This document shows positions 1-7,604 of a stretch of DNA of 23,272 nucleotides, piece after piece. Made by a program: the position numbers and the translations under genes. Source of the DNA: Candidatus Gastranaerophilales bacterium (GTDB taxonomy: Bacteria; Cyanobacteriota; Vampirovibrionia; Gastranaerophilales; Gastranaerophilaceae); NCBI GenBank assembly GCA_021202305.1, contig JAJQDG010000069.1, forward strand, positions 1-23,272. Reading direction: 5' to 3'. How positions within the stretch are numbered: the first letter of the stretch is position 1; each line of letters opens with the position of its first letter. The notes beneath the pieces were generated by a model. The model was not told where the DNA came from. It worked only from the letters and a program-made list of their open reading frames with translations, and did not search any database.

Positions 1-144
1 ATACAAAGGATTGAATTTATATTTGCCTTTGTTTATGAATTTTTGCGCAAATTTATAAAAAATATCTTTTCAACATATAATACCCGCGGCAAAAAACATA
101 AAGTCATCGTAATTTTAGGAATTCGCATTAAAATCAGAAGATAA
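1..144 (+). CDS. C-terminal fragment of a surface-polysaccharide biosynthesis / glycosyltransferase-type protein (5' truncated)
   Basis: Frame 1 is open from the window edge and stops at TAA 142-144, giving 47 residues of a protein that begins outside the window. The last residues read HKVIVILGIRIKIRR. A basic, aliphatic tail of the form 'KHKVITILGIKIK' is a familiar C-terminus of many lipopolysaccharide/capsule glycosyltransferases and related surface-glycan enzymes. The preceding segment (FVYEFLRKFIKNIFSTYNTRGKK) fits the same kind of tail, with Phe-Ser and a basic linker. The catalytic part lies outside, so the enzyme class cannot be given. The family assignment is recall of a tail motif, not a domain hit. 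The first inverted-repeat/dispersed-repeat sequence follows about 20-40 bases after the stop. Confidence 0.6.
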   Translation: MQRIEFIFAFVYEFLRKFIKNIFSTYNTRGKKHKVIVILGIRIKIRR

Positions 145-185
145 AAAGATGCTTGAAAACCAAAAAATACGGGAATTAATAAGTG

Positions 186-216
186 AAGCTGTTCCCGCCC
201 GGCATTTTGGGTTTTT
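186..216 (+). repeat. Dispersed intergenic repeat, copy A (degenerate)
   Basis: The stretch AAGCT...CCCGC...GCATTTTGGGTTTTT (core 202-216) matches the core at 4756-4770 exactly, and the core at 14968-14984 except for one extra T in each T-run. Copy A diverges after the T-run (TCCGTATATTTT instead of AAGGTATCCTCATT). It sits inside a loose inverted repeat: AAAATACGGGAA near 165-176 against TTTTTCCGTATATTTT near 212-228. It lies between the upstream polysaccharide-gene tail and the phosphodiesterase gene, so it could also act as a weak terminator. That role is inference. Confidence 0.5.
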
Positions 217-263
217 CCGTATATTTTAGCAATTTTAATTGTTTAAATTTTTTTATAAATTAT

Positions 264-270
264 AAGAGGA
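264..270 (+). promoter_or_regulatory. Ribosome binding site deciding a TTG start
   Basis: AAGAGGA sits 8 bases upstream of the in-frame TTG at 279. The in-frame ATG at 408, which would give a minimal-length phosphodiesterase, has only a weak purine run before it. The GTG at 183 lies inside the repeat and has no Shine-Dalgarno sequence. This favours the TTG. Confidence 0.55.
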
Positions 271-278
271 TTTTTATT

Positions 279-1169
279 TTGAGCGTAAACAGTATATCTG
301 AAACATATTATTATCAATTGCAAAACTGTTCATCCGGTACGATTTTTGCAGATAGCGGCGATTGTTCAATTTTCGCTGTTGAAAATATAGAAGAAGATGA
401 TGATGAAATGAATGTAATTGCGCACAGAGGCTATACTGTAAATGCCCCTGAAAATACCATTGCAGCTTTTGAACAGGCGGCTGAAAACGGGTATGATACG
501 GTTGAGTGCGATATACAATGGACAAAAGACGGCGTGCCTGTTATATTGCATGATTCAACAATTAACCGCACGGCAAGAAAGGAAAACGGCTCAAAATTAT
601 TTTTCAGAAAAAAATGCTCAAATATGACGTATGAAGAACTTTTAAAATATGATTTCGGTTCTTATTACAGCGAAGAATATAAAGGTACAAAGATTCCAAC
701 ATTTTATGAAACACTTGAGTGTATAGATGAAAATGATTTAAATTTATACGCAGAATTAAAAGAAGGCTCGGATTTTGATATAGAAAAGGCAGAAATTTTG
801 GCTCAGGCAGTTGAAGAAATGGGGCTTGAAGATAATATCACATGGATTAGCTTTAATGCGGATTATCTTGAAATAATGAGCGAAGTTATGCCAAATTCAA
901 GACTCGGCTATTTAACAAAAAAGACTCCGGACGATGAAACAATTGAAACTTTAAACAGCTTAAAGACCGATACAAATGAAGTATTTTTAGATATTAAATC
1001 CTCTAAAATAACAAAAAATTCCGCCGCGCTTTTAGAAGAAGCAGGTTTTGAATTTGAAGTATGGACGGTAGATGATACGGAAGAACTTGATGAACTTGAA
1101 GATATGGGGTGTTCCGGAATTACAACAAATGAATTAACCGGAGATGAAGTAGAAGAATATTTAGATTAA
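279..1169 (+). CDS. Glycerophosphodiester phosphodiesterase (GDPD, UgpQ-like)
   Basis: Predicted cytoplasmic GDPD, which hydrolyses glycerophosphodiesters to sn-glycerol-3-phosphate plus an alcohol and so recycles phospholipid head groups. The domain starts at NVIAHRGY (HRG near residue 48 from the TTG start). It continues with APENT, the metal-binding VECDIQ and LHDSTINRT, and ends in the typical WTVDD...GITTNE segment, so all hallmark catalytic residues are present. No signal peptide or membrane segment is seen. From ATG 408 the protein is 253 aa, the usual family length. From TTG 279, which has the better ribosome binding site, it is 296 aa and carries a 43-residue acidic, Tyr/Cys-containing extension of unknown role. 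The reading frame is also open back to GTG 183, through repeat copy A, which I consider non-coding. The gene converges on the SNF2 gene with a three-base gap and no visible terminator. Confidence 0.9.
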   Translation: MSVNSISETYYYQLQNCSSGTIFADSGDCSIFAVENIEEDDDEMNVIAHRGYTVNAPENTIAAFEQAAENGYDTVECDIQWTKDGVPVILHDSTINRTARKENGSKLFFRKKCSNMTYEELLKYDFGSYYSEEYKGTKIPTFYETLECIDENDLNLYAELKEGSDFDIEKAEILAQAVEEMGLEDNITWISFNADYLEIMSEVMPNSRLGYLTKKTPDDETIETLNSLKTDTNEVFLDIKSSKITKNSAALLEEAGFEFEVWTVDDTEELDELEDMGCSGITTNELTGDEVEEYLD

Positions 1170-1172
1170 CGG

Positions 1173-4100
1173 CTATACTGAAAAAATATCTTTAATATCC
1201 TGAAAAGTGAGTGTTTTTGCAATATTTCTGTCAACCGATATAACAGAATCCACAAGAGAACGCTTTTTAGATTTTAAACGCTGAATTTTTTCTTCTACCG
1301 TGCCTTTTGTAATAAGCCTGTAAACAAAAACTTTTTTTGTCTGCCCTATACGGTATGCCCTGTCTGTTGCCTGATCTTCAACAGCAGGATTCCACCACGG
1401 GTCATAATGAATTACATAATCTGCCCCTGTTAAATTTAAGCCCGTGCCGCCCGCTTTCAAAGAAACAAGGAAAATCGGAATAGTAGGGTCATTATTAAAC
1501 CTTTCGACTACTTCCTGACGATTTTTTGTTGTGCCTGAAAGATATTCATGTTTTATTTCTTTTTCTTCAAGCCAGCGTTTAATTATATCAAGCATTCCGA
1601 CAAATTGGCTGAATAATAGTATTCTGTGTCCTTCAGAAATAATTTCTTCAAGCATCGATTGCAAATGTTCAAATTTGCCGCTTTCATTTATGCCGAGTTT
1701 GCCTTCTTTATCATACAAAGCAGGGTGGCAGCATATCTGCCGCAGGCGGAGCAGCGCCGAAAATATGGACATTCTGGATTTTTCTAAGCCCACAGTTTCA
1801 ATTGATTTAAATAATTCTTCTTTGGTAGAATCCAAAACTTGCAGGTAAAGGTCTTTTTGTTCGGGTGTAAGTTCGCAATATGCAACCGATTCGATTTTGT
1901 CAGGCAAATCTTTTGCAACATCGCGTTTCATGCGGCGTAAAATGAACGGAAAAATTTGGGATTTTAAGCGTTTTTCAACGGCTTTATCTTCTTTTTCCAC
2001 AATGGGATAAACGTATCTGTGGTTAAATTCCGTTGTATCAAAAAGAAATCCCGGCATGAGAAAATCAAATATGCTCCACAATTCTTCAAGTCTGTTTTCA
2101 ATCGGGGTGCCTGAAAGTGCTAATTTATGAGAAGCATTCAGCATTTTAACAGCTTTGGAGGTTTGGCTTTGAGAATTTTTAATATTTTGCGATTCATCCA
2201 GAACAATGTATCTGAAATTATATTTTTTTAATATGTCTATATCGCGGCGGACAAGTGCATAGCTTGTAATTATAAGGTCATATTTCGGAATATTTTTAAA
2301 ATTGCTTTTGCGCTCCGCTCCCGAAAGAGTTAAATATTTCAAGTTTGGCGCAAATTTTTCTATTTCATTTTCCCAGTTAAAAACAACAGATGTCGGGCAA
2401 ATAACAAGATTCGGCTCTTTGCCGTCTTTTTCTTTTGCTTTTTGAAGCAAAGTCAAAGTCTGCAAAGTTTTACCAAGCCCCATATCATCTGCCAGTATGC
2501 CGTTCAGACCGTATTTATAAAGAAACCAGAGCCAGGAGTACCCTTTTGTTTGATATTCTCTTAATACCGCTACCGTGGATTTAGGCAGGGGAGTATTTTC
2601 CATATTTGAAAAAGTCGAAATTTCTTTCCAGAATTTTGAAAATTTTCGCGACATTTTCATTTTTACATTCATATTTTCCATTTCGGAAACTACGCCCGCA
2701 CGGTAAGTTTTTACAATGTATTTATCTTTGTCGTTTTTATAAACATCGTAGGTATTAAAGGATTTTAAAAGCGTAAAAACATTATCGGAAGGAATTGCGC
2801 TTTGCCCTTTGCCTGTTGATTGGTAATATCTTTGCCCTTCATACACAAGGTCTTGAATTTTATCAAATTCAATTCTTTCATCATCCACAAGTCCGTACAT
2901 TTCAATTTCAAATTTATCTGTAGTATCGGGAGCAAAATCTATATCGGCGCAAAGGGTTAATTCTTTTTTAGCAAGCTTATACAGGCTCATATCGTCTTTT
3001 TCAATAAATTCCCAATTTTCACCGGCTTGATTTATGTAATAATTATAAAAATCAATTGCGCTTTCTTTTTCAAGCGCCAAATTATTTGTCTGCATCGGGG
3101 CAAAACGGCATGTTAAAAGCATCTGATATGCGTTTTGTTCAAAAGCGGTGTCCCTTTTTACCCAGTACAATAAATCTTTTTCGGGGTTTTTAATGGTAAT
3201 GTACGGACTTTTTGGAGTTTTTGCATAAGGAACGCGTACACCGTCATATTCAAAATCCAAAGAAGCTTTTAAAGACTGGTCATAATCCACGCCCAATTCC
3301 ACAATACATTTGGGGGGGCGTTTTTCAAAAGAAAGTTTTTCCATTTCATCTGAAAGCTCAACCGTCATTACTTTTCTAAGCTCGGGAAGTTCTTCATAGA
3401 TAAATTTTCCGCCCTCGGCATCTTTTATATCCGTAAAGGAGGCTTTAATAAGATTTTGCGGCAAAACAGAAACCTGAACATCCGTTTGAAAAATTCTGTC
3501 TTTATACCTGCCCCATTTTAAACCGCGGGAAAAATATCTGATTTCTTCAAAAGGATAAACCTCTTTATCGCCATCGCGTTTCCAATATAAAGAAAGAAGC
3601 ACGTTTCCGACATAAGAAACATTAACCGCAAGGCAAAGTTTCCAAATTTCATCCGAAAACAGAATTTTCTTATGCGTTTTAGCGTCAATTACATCTTCCA
3701 TTTTGGATAGCATTTTGAAAAACTCATCAAATTTATTAATTTGAACATCGTACCAGCCCGATTTTTTATCAAGCCTTGATTGTTTTAAAAGCATATGAAA
3801 CATAAGTGCTTCAAGCTTTTGCACTTCATTTAATTTAAATTCGGGGTCAGCTTTTTGCGCTGTTAAAACCGCTTTAAAAATTCCTTCTAAATCCCTGATA
3901 ACGCGTTTTGTATTTCTATCCATTACCAGAATTGAAAAAAAGTTCTGCCTTCTTTTAGGGTGAAAATGAAAAATATAGCCGCCTTTTGGATTTTGCGTCA
4001 TGGGAATATTTTCATCTTCCATAACAGGCGGAATATCAAATTTTTCATAAAGAAGTTCATCAACCTGATGTTCTTTCATTGCGCTTAAACCCAGCGCCAC

Positions 4101-4340
4101 AACATGTTTGCACCACGGTTCATCTAACGGGCAGGAACAGCTCGGTTTTACGGAAGTTTTGTTAAATTTAAGCGAAACATCGTAATAATCTTTAAAATTG
4201 CCTTTAACGCGCCCTTTTATGGTTGAATCCTGAACAGAAATATCCTCTGCAAGCCCCTTTTGAAAACATTCATAGCCTCTGCGCCAGCTTCCGGGTCTTG
4301 CTTGTTCCTTAATAAATTTGTTGTTAAAATTGTATTTCAC
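1173..4340 (-). CDS. SWIM zinc-finger SNF2-family helicase/ATPase
   Basis: Superfamily 2 DNA translocase of 1055 aa. The N-terminus has a SWIM zinc finger, CxCx6CxH (C68, C70, C77, H79, in SCSCPLDEPWCKHV). A long middle region corresponds to the bacterial SNF2-associated region. The SNF2 ATPase follows: Walker A DDMGLGKT with the Lys near residue 624, DESQ box near 715 (LDESQNIKN), motif III LSGTPIENR, and a C-terminal helicase lobe with SLKAGGTGLNL and DRAYRIGQTKKVFVYRLI. Bacterial SWIM-SNF2 proteins are thought to remodel protein-DNA or transcription complexes in the manner of RapA. The precise substrate is unknown. The start is GTG (complement of 4338-4340) with a weak purine-rich site; no upstream in-frame alternative is visible. 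Length and motif set look complete. The gene is transcribed alone from a likely promoter at 4421-4448 and converges on the GDPD gene. Confidence 0.93.
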   Translation of the reverse strand: MKYNFNNKFIKEQARPGSWRRGYECFQKGLAEDISVQDSTIKGRVKGNFKDYYDVSLKFNKTSVKPSCSCPLDEPWCKHVVALGLSAMKEHQVDELLYEKFDIPPVMEDENIPMTQNPKGGYIFHFHPKRRQNFFSILVMDRNTKRVIRDLEGIFKAVLTAQKADPEFKLNEVQKLEALMFHMLLKQSRLDKKSGWYDVQINKFDEFFKMLSKMEDVIDAKTHKKILFSDEIWKLCLAVNVSYVGNVLLSLYWKRDGDKEVYPFEEIRYFSRGLKWGRYKDRIFQTDVQVSVLPQNLIKASFTDIKDAEGGKFIYEELPELRKVMTVELSDEMEKLSFEKRPPKCIVELGVDYDQSLKASLDFEYDGVRVPYAKTPKSPYITIKNPEKDLLYWVKRDTAFEQNAYQMLLTCRFAPMQTNNLALEKESAIDFYNYYINQAGENWEFIEKDDMSLYKLAKKELTLCADIDFAPDTTDKFEIEMYGLVDDERIEFDKIQDLVYEGQRYYQSTGKGQSAIPSDNVFTLLKSFNTYDVYKNDKDKYIVKTYRAGVVSEMENMNVKMKMSRKFSKFWKEISTFSNMENTPLPKSTVAVLREYQTKGYSWLWFLYKYGLNGILADDMGLGKTLQTLTLLQKAKEKDGKEPNLVICPTSVVFNWENEIEKFAPNLKYLTLSGAERKSNFKNIPKYDLIITSYALVRRDIDILKKYNFRYIVLDESQNIKNSQSQTSKAVKMLNASHKLALSGTPIENRLEELWSIFDFLMPGFLFDTTEFNHRYVYPIVEKEDKAVEKRLKSQIFPFILRRMKRDVAKDLPDKIESVAYCELTPEQKDLYLQVLDSTKEELFKSIETVGLEKSRMSIFSALLRLRQICCHPALYDKEGKLGINESGKFEHLQSMLEEIISEGHRILLFSQFVGMLDIIKRWLEEKEIKHEYLSGTTKNRQEVVERFNNDPTIPIFLVSLKAGGTGLNLTGADYVIHYDPWWNPAVEDQATDRAYRIGQTKKVFVYRLITKGTVEEKIQRLKSKKRSLVDSVISVDRNIAKTLTFQDIKDIFSV

Positions 4341-4420
4341 AATAATTCTTCAAAATATAAGCTAAAATCTTAAATGTGAAACGAACGAATACACTCGAAA
4401 TTAACTTTTCTACAAGGATA

Positions 4421-4448
4421 ATTCTACCAAAAACAATATTAAAATCAA
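4421..4448 (-). promoter_or_regulatory. Sigma70-type promoter for the SNF2 gene
   Basis: On the minus strand: TTGATT (4448-4443), a 16-base spacer, then TAGAAT (4426-4421), with TGG before the -10 as an extended -10 element. The predicted start near 4414 leaves a leader of about 74 bases. It lies just outside the left end of the repeat element. Confidence 0.55.
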
Positions 4449-4466
4449 GGAAAATTTTAATAATTT

Positions 4467-4787
4467 ATTAATGAGAATGCGGAAAAATTTTAATTTTTCG
4501 CGAAGCCGGTGCGCGGAGCCGGTGTGGAGGTCGGGTGGATGACACCCGACCGTAACACTACGACGGAGCTGCGGAGCCGGTGTGGAGCGTCGGGTGGATG
4601 ACACCCGACCGTAACACTACGGCAGGCAGCGGAGCCGGTGCGCGGAGCCGGTGTGGAGCGTCGGGGCGGTCAGCCCCGATACGTAACGTTGCGCCTGCGA
4701 TTGGATGAGACCCGCACGTGAAGCACTACGCTGCAGGCAATAAGCTCCCGCTCCCGCATTTTGGGTTTTTAAGGTATCCTCATTAAT
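4467..4787. mobile_element. Candidate non-autonomous repeat element (MITE/REP-like) with terminal inverted repeats
   Basis: A GC-rich island of 321 bp stands out in an AT-rich intergenic region. Its left end reads ATTAATGAGAATGC (4467-4480). Its right end, read on the other strand, is ATTAATGAGGATAC (4787-4774): 12 of 14 positions match in inverted orientation. Inside are three clear tandem units plus a decayed fourth, each with a hairpin, followed by copy B of the dispersed repeat. No convincing transposase ORF is present (the 64-aa minus-strand ORF at 4410-4604 is repeat-derived), and I see no clear target-site duplication. Together with 4341-4466 and 4788-4875, this is all that the 535-base gap between the SNF2 gene and adhE contains, apart from promoters. 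The mobile nature is inference from end structure and base composition. Confidence 0.45.
4513..4700. repeat. Tandem hairpin repeat units (three copies, about 58-59 bp each)
   Basis: The units begin GCGGAGCCGGTGTGGAG at 4513, 4571 and 4642, with a partial extra start at 4630-4641. Units 1 and 2 are identical over about 50 bases apart from one inserted C. Each carries a short hairpin. Unit 1 has GTCGGGTG (4530-4537), loop GATGA, CACCCGAC (4543-4550). Unit 2 has the same stem at 4589-4596 and 4602-4609. Unit 3 has TCGGGGC (4661-4667), loop GGTCA, GCCCCGA (4673-4679). In unit 3 the two bases next to the loop changed in both arms (TG to GC, and CA to GC), so pairing is preserved. A decayed fourth unit follows at about 4701-4740 (GGATGAGACCCG...GCACTACGCTGCAGGC). 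Confidence 0.8.
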
Positions 4788-4790
4788 GTA
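4742..4790 (+). repeat. Dispersed intergenic repeat, copy B
   Basis: AAGCTCCCGCTCCCGCATTT onward through GGGTTTTTAAGGTATCCTCATTAATGTA. It aligns along its full length with copy C (14955-15003), with a small gap and single-T length differences; its core GCATTTTGGGTTTTT (4756-4770) also matches copy A. It forms the right end of the 4467-4787 element and ends about 10 bases before the adhE -35 box. Confidence 0.7.
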
Positions 4791-4800
4791 CATAACACAC

Positions 4801-4829
4801 TTGATTTTTTTCCTTTTTTATCCTATAAT
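4801..4829 (+). promoter_or_regulatory. adhE: Sigma70-type promoter for adhE
   Basis: TTGATT (4801-4806), a 17-base spacer, then TATAAT (4824-4829). The predicted transcription start near 4836 gives a leader of about 40 bases containing GGGAG (4862-4866) before the ATG at 4876. Confidence 0.7.
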
Positions 4830-4833
4830 GGAA

Positions 4834-4851
4834 TTGTGAATTTAATCACGA
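4834..4851 (+). promoter_or_regulatory. Rex-like (redox repressor) operator over the adhE transcription start
   Basis: TTGTGAATTTAATCACGA is an imperfect palindrome close to the Rex consensus TTGTGAANNNNTTCACAA: the left half matches fully and the right half 5 of 7. It lies across the predicted start site, where a bound repressor would block initiation. adhE is a classic Rex target in Firmicutes, derepressed when NADH/NAD+ is high. A CRP-type reading (TGTGA-N6-TCACG) also fits, but the position after the -10 box suits a repressor better. Whether this organism encodes Rex cannot be seen here. Confidence 0.5.
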
Positions 4852-4875
4852 ATTACTTAACGGGAGATAAGCATT

Positions 4876-7527
4876 ATGACAACAAAAACCGAATGCGTTT
4901 GCGAATGCAAATGCGAAATGGACGAAAGAAAGCCTGTAACCTGCGCCGAAGATTTTGAAGAAATGATTGTTGAAGTGCATGCAGCCCAAAAAGAGTATGC
5001 TGCTTTCACTCAAGAGCAGGTTGACAAAATCTTTAAAGCTGCAGCGCTTGCAGCAAACAAAGCCAGAATTCCTCTCGCTAAAATGGCGGCGGAAGAATCC
5101 GGCATGGGCGTAGTTGAAGATAAGGTGATTAAAAATCACTTTGCGTCTGAATATATTTATAACAAATTTAAAAACATGAAAACATGCGGTATTTTATCGG
5201 AGGACAAAGTAAACGGAATTAAAAAAGTAGCTGAACCCCTGGGCGTTATAGCAGGTATTGTTCCTACTACAAATCCCACATCAACAGCAATTTTTAAGTC
5301 ATTAATTGCCCTGAAAACCAGAAATGCAATTATTTTTTCTCCGCACCCCAGAGCTAAAAAATCAACCATTGCTGCCGCTAAAATTGTTTTAGAAGCAGCA
5401 GTAAGCGCAGGCGCACCGAAAAATATAATAAGCTGGATAGATGAGCCAAGCGTTGAATTATCCGGACTTTTAATGAAGCACCCCAAAATTGATGCAATTC
5501 TTGCAACGGGGGGACCCGGGATGGTTAAAGCAGCCTATTCGTCAGGTAAACCCGCTTTGGGTGTAGGCTCGGGCAATACACCTGCAGTTATTGATGAAAC
5601 TGCTGATATTAAGATGGCTGTTTCTTCGGTTCTTATGTCAAAAACATTTGATAACGGCATGATTTGCGCTTCCGAACAATCAGTGGTTGCTGTTGAAGAA
5701 ATTTATGAAGAAGTTAAAAAAGAATTCGCATACAGAGGCGCATACATTTTAAATAACGATGAAGCCGAAAAAGTTGCAAAGATTATTCTCATTGAAAGGG
5801 GCGGACAAACGGCGGTAAACCCCGCAATTGTCGGTCAGCCCGCCTATAAAATTGCAGAATTGGCAGGAATTGAAGTTCCAAAAGATGCAAAAGTTTTAAT
5901 CGGGGAAGAAAATGAAGTTGCAATTGAAAATCCTTTTGCACATGAAAAACTTTCTCCGCTTCTTGCTTTATACAAAGCTAAAGATTTCAATGAAGCTGTT
6001 GAAAAAGCGCATGATCTTGTGCTTTTAGGCGGTGCGGGACACACTTCCGTTCTTTATACAGATGAAAGAAAAAAAGACAGAATTGAAGCATTCGCCAAAA
6101 AACTTCCAACAGGCAGAATTTTAATAAACTCTCCTTCGTCGCAGGGCGGCATAGGCGATCTTTATAATTTTAGGCTTGAACCTTCTTTAACACTCGGCTG
6201 CGGCTCCTGGGGCGGCAACTCTGTCAGCGAGAATGTAGGTCCGAAACACTTATTGAACTATAAAACAGTAGCTGAAAGGAGAGAAAATATGCTTTGGTTT
6301 AAGGTTCCGCCAAAAGTTTACTTTAAAAGAGGTGCAACGGATTTGGCACTTCGCGAATTACAGGGCAAAAAACGCGCATTTATTGTAACAGACAGGTTCC
6401 TTTTTGATTCTAAGGCGGTTGATAATGTTACAAAACCTCTTGAAGAAATCGGTGTAGACTATCAGATTTTCTTTGATGTAAAGCCCGATCCTACCTTATC
6501 AACCATTAATGAAGCAATGCAGATGGTAAATGTTTATAAACCCGATGTAATTATTGCTTTAGGCGGAGGTTCGCCTATTGATGCCGCTAAATTTATCTGG
6601 CTTCAATATGAGCAGCCTGATCTTGCATTTGATGATATTGCAATGAGATTTATGGATATCAGAAAAAGAATCTGCATGCCTCCAAAATTAGGTGCAAAAG
6701 CAACAATGGTGGCAATTCCGACAACATCAGGCACAGGTTCTGAAGTAACGCCGTTTGCGGTTATTACAGATGATAAAACACATATTAAATATCCTGTTAC
6801 GGATTATTGCCTGACACCTGATATGGCAATTATTGATGCAAATTTTGTTGATACAATGCCAAAGGGCTTAACTTCTGCATCCGGTATAGATGCGCTGACC
6901 CATGCTCTTGAAGCGTATGTATCTTCAATGGCAACAAATTTCACAAATTCGCCTGCCCTTGAAGCTGCAAAATTAATCTTCAGATATTTGCCGCGCTCAT
7001 ATAAAAACGGCGCAGAAGACCCTGTTGCAAGGGAAAAAATCCATTATGCTTCATGTCTTGCGGGTATGGCATTTGCAAATGCATTTTTGGGCGTGTGCCA
7101 CTCCATGGCTCATAAATTAGGCGCCGCATTTAATATTCCGCATGGTCTTGCAAATGCGTTTTTAATTAATCAGGTAATCAGATACAATGCTAATGACTGC
7201 CCGAAAAAACAGGCAACTTTCCCGCAGTATAAATTCCCGAATGCAAAAGCAAGATACGCGCAGGTAGTTGACAATTTGGGCTTAGGCGGAAACAATGACG
7301 ACGAGAAAGTTGATATCTTGCTTGAAGCAATTACAAAGCTTAAACAGGATATTAATATCCCGCTTTCAATCAAAGATTGGGGCATAACTGAAGAACAATT
7401 CTTCGGCAAGCTTGATGAATTGGTTGAACTTGCATTTGATGATCAATGCACCGGCGCAAACCCTGTGTATCCTTTAATGGAAGAAATTAAAGAAATGTAC
7501 ACTAAAGCTTACAACGGTGAATATTAA
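4876..7527 (+). CDS. adhE: Bifunctional acetaldehyde-CoA / alcohol dehydrogenase AdhE
   Basis: Reduces acetyl-CoA to acetaldehyde and then ethanol with two NADH, the main electron sink of mixed fermentation. The 883 residues match the family length. The N-terminal aldehyde dehydrogenase half (about 25-460) has the catalytic Cys264 in NGMICASEQ. The C-terminal iron-dependent alcohol dehydrogenase half has the nucleotide motif GGGSPIDAAK near 563-572 and iron ligands D672, H676, H742 and H756. Their spacing (4, 66, 14) equals that of E. coli AdhE D653/H657/H723/H737. AdhE family proteins form long filaments (spirosomes). Oddity: an N-terminal tail with CVCECKC (C7, C9, C11, C13) plus C23 ahead of the conserved domain, which may bind metal or respond to redox. 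The ATG has GGGAG nine bases upstream. The gene is monocistronic, with a strong promoter, a Rex-like operator and a terminator. Confidence 0.97.
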   Translation: MTTKTECVCECKCEMDERKPVTCAEDFEEMIVEVHAAQKEYAAFTQEQVDKIFKAAALAANKARIPLAKMAAEESGMGVVEDKVIKNHFASEYIYNKFKNMKTCGILSEDKVNGIKKVAEPLGVIAGIVPTTNPTSTAIFKSLIALKTRNAIIFSPHPRAKKSTIAAAKIVLEAAVSAGAPKNIISWIDEPSVELSGLLMKHPKIDAILATGGPGMVKAAYSSGKPALGVGSGNTPAVIDETADIKMAVSSVLMSKTFDNGMICASEQSVVAVEEIYEEVKKEFAYRGAYILNNDEAEKVAKIILIERGGQTAVNPAIVGQPAYKIAELAGIEVPKDAKVLIGEENEVAIENPFAHEKLSPLLALYKAKDFNEAVEKAHDLVLLGGAGHTSVLYTDERKKDRIEAFAKKLPTGRILINSPSSQGGIGDLYNFRLEPSLTLGCGSWGGNSVSENVGPKHLLNYKTVAERRENMLWFKVPPKVYFKRGATDLALRELQGKKRAFIVTDRFLFDSKAVDNVTKPLEEIGVDYQIFFDVKPDPTLSTINEAMQMVNVYKPDVIIALGGGSPIDAAKFIWLQYEQPDLAFDDIAMRFMDIRKRICMPPKLGAKATMVAIPTTSGTGSEVTPFAVITDDKTHIKYPVTDYCLTPDMAIIDANFVDTMPKGLTSASGIDALTHALEAYVSSMATNFTNSPALEAAKLIFRYLPRSYKNGAEDPVAREKIHYASCLAGMAFANAFLGVCHSMAHKLGAAFNIPHGLANAFLINQVIRYNANDCPKKQATFPQYKFPNAKARYAQVVDNLGLGGNNDDEKVDILLEAITKLKQDINIPLSIKDWGITEEQFFGKLDELVELAFDDQCTGANPVYPLMEEIKEMYTKAYNGEY

Positions 7528-7544
7528 TTCAAAAACAAATATTC

Positions 7545-7569
7545 AAAAGGCGCCAATCTGGCGCCTTTT
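7545..7569. terminator. Strong bidirectional intrinsic terminator
   Basis: AAAAGGCGCCA, loop ATC, TGGCGCCTTTT: a perfect 11-bp stem followed by ATTTTAT on the plus strand and preceded by an A-run that gives U's on the minus strand. It lies between the convergent ends of adhE (7527) and the 843-aa gene (7605) and can serve both. Confidence 0.9.
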
Positions 7570-7604
7570 ATTTTATCCGTACAGATAAAATTCTCTTATA
7601 ATAA

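Noticed and set aside
4410..4604. Minus-strand ORF of 64 aa
   Set aside because: It is read from the tandem repeat units and the SNF2 promoter region, its Arg/Pro/Ser-rich translation is a repeat artefact, and it has no ribosome site.
4513..4700. CRISPR-like array of regularly spaced repeats
   Set aside because: The units are contiguous tandem copies with hairpins, only three and a half in number, with no unique spacers of constant length and no cas genes nearby.
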